From contig DFEG01000011.1 in assembly GCA_002369075.1 (NCBI GenBank), positions 29,252 to 44,304 on the forward strand: 15,053 nt of DNA. The letters run 5' to 3'. A program made the position numbers and the translations under genes. The notes beneath the pieces are model-generated. The model was given only the letters and a program-made list of their open reading frames with translations, was not told the DNA's origin and made no database searches. Each line of letters begins with the position of its first letter. The first letter of the stretch is position 1. Positions 1 through 5,200 of the stretch are shown here, one piece after another. Source of the DNA: Bacteroidales bacterium UBA3808 (GTDB lineage Bacteria; Bacteroidota; Bacteroidia; Bacteroidales; Paludibacteraceae).

Positions 1-259
1 TCTTGGCTATCTTGTCCTCGCCCTCATCCGCATCGTGCTCCAGGTGTCCCACATCCGTGATGTTACGTACGTAACGCACCTTGTAACCCAAGTACTGCAG
101 ATATCGGTAGAGCACATCGAACGTGATTGCCGGACGAGCGTGACCTAAGTGCGCATCGCCATACACGGTGGGACCGCAGACATACATACCCACATGCCCT
201 TCGTGCAGCGGTTTGAAAGTTTCTTTGAATCGGGATAAAGAATTATAAATTTCCAGCAT
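1..259 (-). CDS. cysS: Cysteine--tRNA ligase, N-terminal part (truncated by window edge)
   Basis: Class I aminoacyl-tRNA synthetase that charges tRNA-Cys with cysteine in the cytoplasm. The reverse strand from the ATG at 257-259 encodes 86 residues starting MLEIYNSLSRFKETF. The family signature Y-V-C-G-P-T-V-Y-G-D-A-H-L-G-H lies at residues 26-40: Cys28 matches the first zinc ligand of CysRS and HLGH at 37-40 is the HIGH nucleotide-binding motif. It is followed by the usual F-D-V-L-Y-R-Y-L and R-N-I-T-D-V-G-H segments. The frame is open to the window edge, so the remaining roughly four fifths of the protein lies outside. The start fits the family N-terminus, and a promoter lies about 40 bp upstream. 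Identification is very secure. Confidence 0.97.
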   Translation of the reverse strand, partial: MLEIYNSLSRFKETFKPLHEGHVGMYVCGPTVYGDAHLGHARPAITFDVLYRYLQYLGYKVRYVRNITDVGHLEHDADEGEDKIAK

Positions 260-299
260 AAAATATAGTTTCTTTGTATCTTACAAACAATTTTGCACG

Positions 300-330
300 C
301 AAAATTACTGCTTTTTTTTGACATATGCAA
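300..330 (-). promoter_or_regulatory. Bacteroidota promoter for cysS
   Basis: On the minus strand, TTGC (330-327) is followed by 19 bp and then TAATTTTG (307-300), which matches the Bacteroidota -7 consensus TAnnTTTG. The spacer holds exactly eight A (319-312). Transcription should start near 295, giving a leader of about 35-40 nt before the cysS ATG. The spacer and boxes are nearly the same as those in front of the YhcH-family gene at 13846-13876. Confidence 0.75.
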
Positions 331-430
331 GGATTATGACAAAAAACTGCACTGATAAGATTAAATTCCTCAACGTTTAAGGTATTGCAATGAATTACTG
401 TATAATTGCCTCTGTGGATGCATAGTGAGC

Positions 431-474
431 TAGACGATACCTAGACTATACCTAGACCATACCTAGACGATATA
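431..474. repeat. Four tandem copies of an 11-bp unit
   Basis: Four back-to-back units with consensus TAGACNATACC start at 431, 442, 453 and 464. They read tagacgatacc, tagactatacc, tagaccatacc and tagacgatata. The sixth base varies (g/t/c/g) and the last unit has a changed end. Eleven is not a multiple of three and no gene covers the site, so it is non-coding. It lies about 100 bp upstream of the cysS promoter. Function unknown. Confidence 0.85.
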
Positions 475-545
475 AACTACGTCACAGGCACATTACTCTC
501 CTGTCCTTTACCTCTGCAACCCCCGCCGATTTTCTTTGTTCTCTT

Positions 546-625
546 CTCGCGCATCCTTGCGCGAGTTTTCTTTCTTGGCACTTCCGCGGGATTGGATCCC
601 GCCTTGTATGTCCGTTCCCGCGGGA
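546..625. repeat. GC-rich hairpin cluster (REP-like)
   Basis: Three inverted repeats lie close together in otherwise A+T-rich DNA. The first has an 8-bp perfect stem ctcgcgca/tgcgcgag (546-553 and 558-565, loop tcct) followed on the plus strand by ttttctttctt. The second is gcgggat/atcccgc (586-592 and 596-602, loop tgg). The third is the perfect palindrome tcccgcggga (616-625). The first resembles a plus-strand intrinsic terminator, but no plus-strand gene lies upstream. A palindromic intergenic element left after gene loss is an equally good reading. Confidence 0.55.
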
Positions 626-670
626 TATTGTTCCGCCCGCCGCACGGTGATTAGAGAAGCGTCCTCCGCT

Positions 671-730
671 TTACTTCACCTCCTGCCCGGTGATGCTATA
701 TTCCTTCTCCCCGCGGAGGATGAAGATTTC
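671..730 (-). pseudogene. Relic of a surface-protein C-terminal tail
   Basis: The minus strand from 730 to the stop at 671-673 reads EIFILRGEKEYSITGQEVK then stop. This is almost the same as the last 19 residues of the 1882-residue protein ending at 2220 (KVYILRGEKVYSITGQEVK). Counted by eye, the DNA matches at about 50 of 60 bases. The frame stays open a little further upstream (positions above 730) but enters A+T-rich DNA belonging to the next gene's control region, with no recognisable domain. I read it as the stump of a lost paralogous secreted-protein gene. A short spurious plus-strand frame covers the same bases. Confidence 0.7.
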
Positions 731-731
731 T

Positions 732-826
732 AACCGTAATTTAATGCAGATTTGCGCTAAAATACGAATAAATAGCTCTAAAAACCGTTATTTAGTGCAA
801 ATTTGCACAAAAATACGGATAAACAT
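732..826 (+). repeat. Two imperfect 44-bp direct repeats with palindromic core
   Basis: Copy 1 (732-775) and copy 2 (783-826) are offset by 51 bp and match at about 36 of 44 positions. Both run aaccgt-attta-tgca-atttgc then a-rich. Copy 2 holds a perfect 14-bp palindrome, GTGCAAATTTGCAC (795-808); copy 1 has the same site with three changes (744-757). A further half site, atttgcac, lies at 825-832 over the -33 box of the ATPase promoter. The layout resembles a multi-site operator for the downstream gene. Confidence 0.7.
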
Positions 827-857
827 TTGCACAATTCAAAAAAAAGTAGTATCTTTG
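827..857 (+). promoter_or_regulatory. Promoter for the AAA+/DUF4143 gene
   Basis: TTGC (827-830), 19 bp, then TATCTTTG (850-857), a perfect TAnnTTTG box. The spacer holds exactly eight A (838-845). The predicted start near 863 leaves a leader of about 18 nt before the ATG at 882. The -33 region overlaps a half site of the upstream palindrome, so a protein bound there would be expected to block the promoter. Confidence 0.75.
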
Positions 858-881
858 CGGCGTTTTTAACATAGATGCGTT

Positions 882-2138
882 ATGGATTACATTCGACGTG
901 AGATTTATTTGAACAAATTGATTGCCCGGCGCAACAATGGTGAGGTAAAAGTCATAACAGGACCGAGACGTAGCGGAAAGTCTTGGTTGTTATCGCACGT
1001 GTATTACGATTATTTAGTGGAGACAGGTGTGCCGAAAGACCATATTATCGCCTTGTCTTTTGATCAGGACGACGAGAATATGCGCGAAGATTTATTGGAA
1101 GTCTCGGCTCTGAAAACGTATTTGTATGAGCGCATCAAAGACCAAGATAATTATTATCTGATGCTCGATGAGATACAAGAGGTAACGGGTTTTGAACGGT
1201 TGGTAAACGGACTGAATGCCAAACCAAATGTGGATGTATATATCACCGGCAGTAACAGCCATCTGTTGAGTTCGGATATCAATACGCTTTTCCGCGGACG
1301 AGGCGATGAGGTTCATGTATATCCGTTTTCGTTTGGTGAGTTCTGCACGAATAGGACGGAACCGGTGAACGAACTATGGAAAGAGTATTACACATACGGA
1401 GGACTTCCGGGATTACGCAACCACGGCTCTGCCGAGCAGAAAGTGAATTACCTGCAACGCCTGTGGAAAAAGACCTATTTGGCGGATGTGATAGAGCGTC
1501 ATAAGTTGCGTAATGAGGATTTGTTGGAGAACTTGGCGGATGTGCTCTGTTCCTCTGTCGGTTCGTTGAATAATCCCACCAAATTAGCTAACACCATTCA
1601 ATCGGTCAAGCAGCAGAAAGCCGATCGAGAGACCGTAGAAAAATATCTTTCTTATTTGGAAGATGCGTTCTTGTTTGAGTCCGTCAAACGCTATGACATC
1701 AAAGGGAAACGGTATTTTGAATCGATTAAGAAATATTACTCTGTGGATATTGGTTTGCGCAATGCGCGTTTGAACTTTCGCCAGCAGGAATTGACGCATA
1801 TTATGGAAAATATCGTCTATAACCATTTGCGGATTTTCGGGTATCTGGTGGATGTGGGTGTTGTGGAAGTGCGTGAGATGAAAGACGGCAAGCAGCAACA
1901 AACGCAGTATGAAGTGGACTTTATTGCTACAAACGGTCAAGAGAAGTATTACATTCAATCGGCATACCGGATAGACGATGAGGTTAAACAAGAACAGGAA
2001 CTGCAATCTCTGAAACGGATAGATGACAGTTTTCGGAAGGTGGTTATCGTAGGTGATGACATAGCTCCCTGGACGGATGAAAATGGCATAATGTACATCG
2101 GTCTTTTCCAATTCCTGCAAAAAGGCTTACAATCATAA
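882..2138 (+). CDS. AAA+ family ATPase with DUF4143 C-terminal domain
   Basis: A 418-residue protein of the AAA_14/DUF4143 type, abundant and often multi-copy in Bacteroidales; cellular role not established. The N-terminal P-loop ATPase shows Walker A G27-PRRSGKS34, Walker B LMLDEIQ (93-99) and the sensor-like stretch ITGSNS (121-126), then RGR-x-x-E-V-x-x-x-P-x-S-F-x-E. The C-terminal part (about 200-418) has the DUF4143 hallmarks: M-E-N-I-V-Y-N-H-L (308-316), E344-V-D346-F-I and YYIQSAY (356-362), a layout like degenerate PD-(D/E)XK nuclease folds. Its length is normal. The ATG at 882 lies 25 bp after a clear promoter. It stands alone, converging on the giant repeat gene, with a duplicated palindrome upstream that may control it. 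Confidence 0.92.
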   Translation: MDYIRREIYLNKLIARRNNGEVKVITGPRRSGKSWLLSHVYYDYLVETGVPKDHIIALSFDQDDENMREDLLEVSALKTYLYERIKDQDNYYLMLDEIQEVTGFERLVNGLNAKPNVDVYITGSNSHLLSSDINTLFRGRGDEVHVYPFSFGEFCTNRTEPVNELWKEYYTYGGLPGLRNHGSAEQKVNYLQRLWKKTYLADVIERHKLRNEDLLENLADVLCSSVGSLNNPTKLANTIQSVKQQKADRETVEKYLSYLEDAFLFESVKRYDIKGKRYFESIKKYYSVDIGLRNARLNFRQQELTHIMENIVYNHLRIFGYLVDVGVVEVREMKDGKQQQTQYEVDFIATNGQEKYYIQSAYRIDDEVKQEQELQSLKRIDDSFRKVVIVGDDIAPWTDENGIMYIGLFQFLQKGLQS

Positions 2139-2144
2139 AACACA

Positions 2145-2183
2145 CGGGCGACTCATTCATTGAGCCGCCCGATTTGTTTCTTT
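2145..2183. terminator. Shared convergent terminator hairpin
   Basis: An 11-step stem with one A-C mismatch: cgggcg-a-ctca (2145-2155) pairs with tgag-c-cgcccg (2161-2171) around the loop ttcat. On the plus strand it is followed by atttgtttctttg, 6 bp after the ATPase stop. On the minus strand the same hairpin, followed by tgtgttttat, lies about 50 bp past the stop of the giant gene, so it can serve both convergent genes. Confidence 0.75.
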
Positions 2184-2217
2184 GTACTTGGTACTGCCCA
2201 CTTGGCGTACTTGGTCA
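2184..2217. repeat. Short direct repeat gtacttggt in the convergent intergenic gap
   Basis: gtacttggtac (2184-2194) recurs as gtacttggtca (2207-2217), with a third acttgg between them at 2200-2205. The repeat lies between the shared terminator and the stop of the giant protein. It is too short and irregular to classify. Confidence 0.45.
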
Positions 2218-2219
2218 CT

Positions 2220-5200
2220 TTATTTGACTTCCTGTCCTGTGATGCTATATACCTTCTCCCCGCGGAGGATGTAGACTTTTTGATCTATAATAACCTTCTG
2301 TACGGGTTCTGAAGTGTAGATATTCTCAAATCCTTCTGTCGATGTGAACAGTGCCGTATATTCTGCATCGCCTGTGACGGTAATTGTGCGAGGATTATCT
2401 GTAACTCCATCTGACCATTGGTCAAATACATACCCTTCATTCGGGATAGCAGTTAAGTCAGTTGTGGTGCCATATTGGTATTCTCCACCACCAATGACTT
2501 GTCCATTAACAGCACTTACAGAGATGGTATATACATTGACCACACTGCTAAATGTTGCTTTATAGATCGCATCACCCGTAACTGCCACAACCGCCGGGGT
2601 CCAACCTGTGAATGTGTAGGTATATTCAGCCGTTGCTTGTTTTGTTGGTGTAGATGGAATCGTTGGATATGATCCATACTTGCAGGATTGCATGCTGATG
2701 ATACTATTATCATCATTTAAGAATGTAACCAAATATTCCCTTACAGAGGAATTGTATGTAGCTGTATAAGTTGCTGCTTGGCTTACAAGCGTTACACTCG
2801 GAGACCAACCTGCAAACTCGTAGTTATACTGAGCCGTTGATTCTTTTGTCGGGGTAGCAGGAGCGATAGGCAACATACCATACTCCACTTCTTCACTCTT
2901 CAAAACTGTACCATCGTCATTACGGAAGGTAATGAGATATTTGTTCTTGGTAGCAGAGAAAGTTGCTCTATAAGTAGCATTACCTGTAACGGCCAATACT
3001 GTCGGAGTCCAACCTGCAAATGTGTAGGTGTATTCAGCTGTATTTTGTTTTACAGGATCTGTATGTGTCGGAACAACACCATACTCTACGGTCGTTTGGT
3101 CAATCAACGAGCCATCTTCATTCTGCCAAGTGATAGTGTAACTATTCTTGGTGGCAGTGAAAGTAGCTTTGTAAGTAGCATTGCCCGTAACGGCTAGTAC
3201 AACTGGCGTCCAGCCTGCAAATGTGTAGGTGTATTCCGCAGTATTCAGTTTTACAGGATCAGCATGTGCCGGTATTTGACCATACTCTACTGTTGTCTGG
3301 TCTATCAACGAACCGTTTTCATCCTGCCATGTGATAGTGTAGCTATTCTTGGTAGCAGTGAAAGTAGCTTTGTAAGTTGCATTACCTGTTACAGCCGCTA
3401 CAGTCGGAGTCCAACCTGCAAAGGTGTATGTGTATTCAGCAGTATTCAATTTTACAGGATCTGCATGAGCCGGGATTTGGCCATACTCCACAGTTGTTTG
3501 GTCTATCAGCGAACCATTTTCATCTTGCCACGTGATAGTGTAACTATTCTTGGTTGCAGTAAATGTTGCTTTATATGTTGCATCTCCCGTTACAGCCACT
3601 ACAGCCGGAGTCCAGCCTGCGAATGTGTAGGTGTATTCCGCTGTATTCTGTTTTACAGGATTTGCGTGAGCAGGAATTTGTCCATACTCAACGATTGCCT
3701 GGTCAATCAATGAGCCATCTTCATTCTGCCACGTGATAGTGTAACTGTTCTTTTTGGCAGTGAATGTCGCTTTATAGGTTTGCGGGTCTTGAACTTGTGC
3801 GATAGCATTGTCCCAGCCGTTGAACGTGTAGGTATATTCAGCAGTATTTTGCTTAATCGGATCCGCCGGAGCAACAGGTGTCTCACCATACTTATAGTTT
3901 TTGCTGCTGATAACCGTATTATCCTCATTCAAGAACGTAACCAGATACTCACGCAGAGCAGAAGTATAGGTAGCGGTATAAGTCGCAGCCTGCGATACTA
4001 TAGCAACAGCCGGAGTCCATCCCGCAAAGGTATAATCATATTGTGCAGTAGATTCCTTGGTGGGATCTGTCGGCGCAATAGGCATTACACCATACTCTAC
4101 TTCTTCACTCTTCAATTCTGTACCATTCTCGTCACGGAAGATAATGAGATATTTGTTCTTGGTAGCATTGAATGTAGCTTTGTATGTCGCATTACCTGTT
4201 ACAGCCACTACGGCTGGAGTCCAACCTGCGAAAGTATAGGTGTACTCTGCTGTATTTTCTTTCGTAGGTTCAGCATGAGTAGGAACAACTCCATATTCTA
4301 CTGCCTCTTGATCAATCAGTGAACCATTTTCATCTTGCCATGTGATAGTATAACTATTCTTTGTGGCAGTGAAAGTTGCTTTGTATGTTTGCGGACCTTG
4401 AACTTGTGCAATGGCATTATCCCATCCGTTGAATGTGTAGGTATATTCAGCAGTATTTTGCTTCATCGGATCCGCCGGTGCAACAGGTGTCTCGCCATAC
4501 TTATAGTTCTTACTGCTAATAACCGTATTATCGTCATTTAAGAACGTAACCAGATACTCTCGCAGAACAGATGTATAAGTAGCTGTATATGTAGCAGCCT
4601 GCGATACAATAGCAACAGCCGGAGTCCAGCCGGCAAAAGTATATTCATATTGCGCGGTAGATTCCTTGGTTGGATCTGTCGGCGCAATAGGCATTACGCC
4701 ATACTCTACTTCCTCACTCTTCAAAATTGTACCATCGTCATTACGGAATGTTATGAGATATTTATTTACAACACTATCAAACTCTGCCGTATAAATTGCA
4801 TCACTCGAAGCGGGTACAACCGCTGGTTTCCAGCCTTTGAAGATATAGGTGTATTGTACATTAGCTGCTTTTGCAGGAGTTTCCCCTGTATATGCCGGAG
4901 TTATTCCGAGCATAACATCGTTGCTTTGAAGTACCGTGCCATCATAATTTTGGAATGTAATGGTGGCAAATTTGGTATGGCATTTAAGATACGGATACGT
5001 CTGTGTTTCTTCAATTCCCCAAATATTCGTCATATCCCAATTTGAAGAAGAGAAGGTTGCTAATTGCTTTAACTGCACATCTGTTTTTGCTAATCCGTTT
5101 AGATTGTCGTCGTAAATTGTTTGCGGTACACCATTGACGGAAACTGCCATTGTCTTCAATGCGTAGTTATTCATTTCCGGCGTCGGAGCACTATTTTTAA

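Larger units (their letters stand above)
2331..4970 (-). repeat. Thirteen List_Bact (InlB B-type) coding repeats
   Basis: Units of 201-207 bp share the core Y-T-x-T-F-x-G-W-x-x-x-x-x-x-V. By sequence type, in protein order, they are A, B, C, D, B, C, D, D, D, D, B, C, E. B starts KYLI-x-F, C starts EYLVTF and D starts SYTITW. A is divergent, and E (residues 1779-1846) resembles the divergent InlB B-repeat form with F-D-Q-W-S-D-G. Types B and C are 68 residues and D is 67. Confidence 0.9.

Noticed and set aside
145..330. A 61-codon minus-strand frame beginning inside the cysS promoter
   Set aside because: It runs in another frame over the cysS start, and the true CysRS N-terminus is clear.
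431..474. CRISPR array
   Set aside because: The units are 11 bp with no spacers and no cas genes in the window.
536..733. A 65-codon plus-strand frame upstream of the ATPase
   Set aside because: It covers the hairpin cluster and the antisense of the relic tail. It has no leader signal, and its bases are better explained by the minus-strand tail.
882..2138. Insertion sequence or transposon carrying the ATPase gene
   Set aside because: No terminal inverted repeats, target duplication or transposase were seen; the flanking tail repeats are gene fragments, not element ends.
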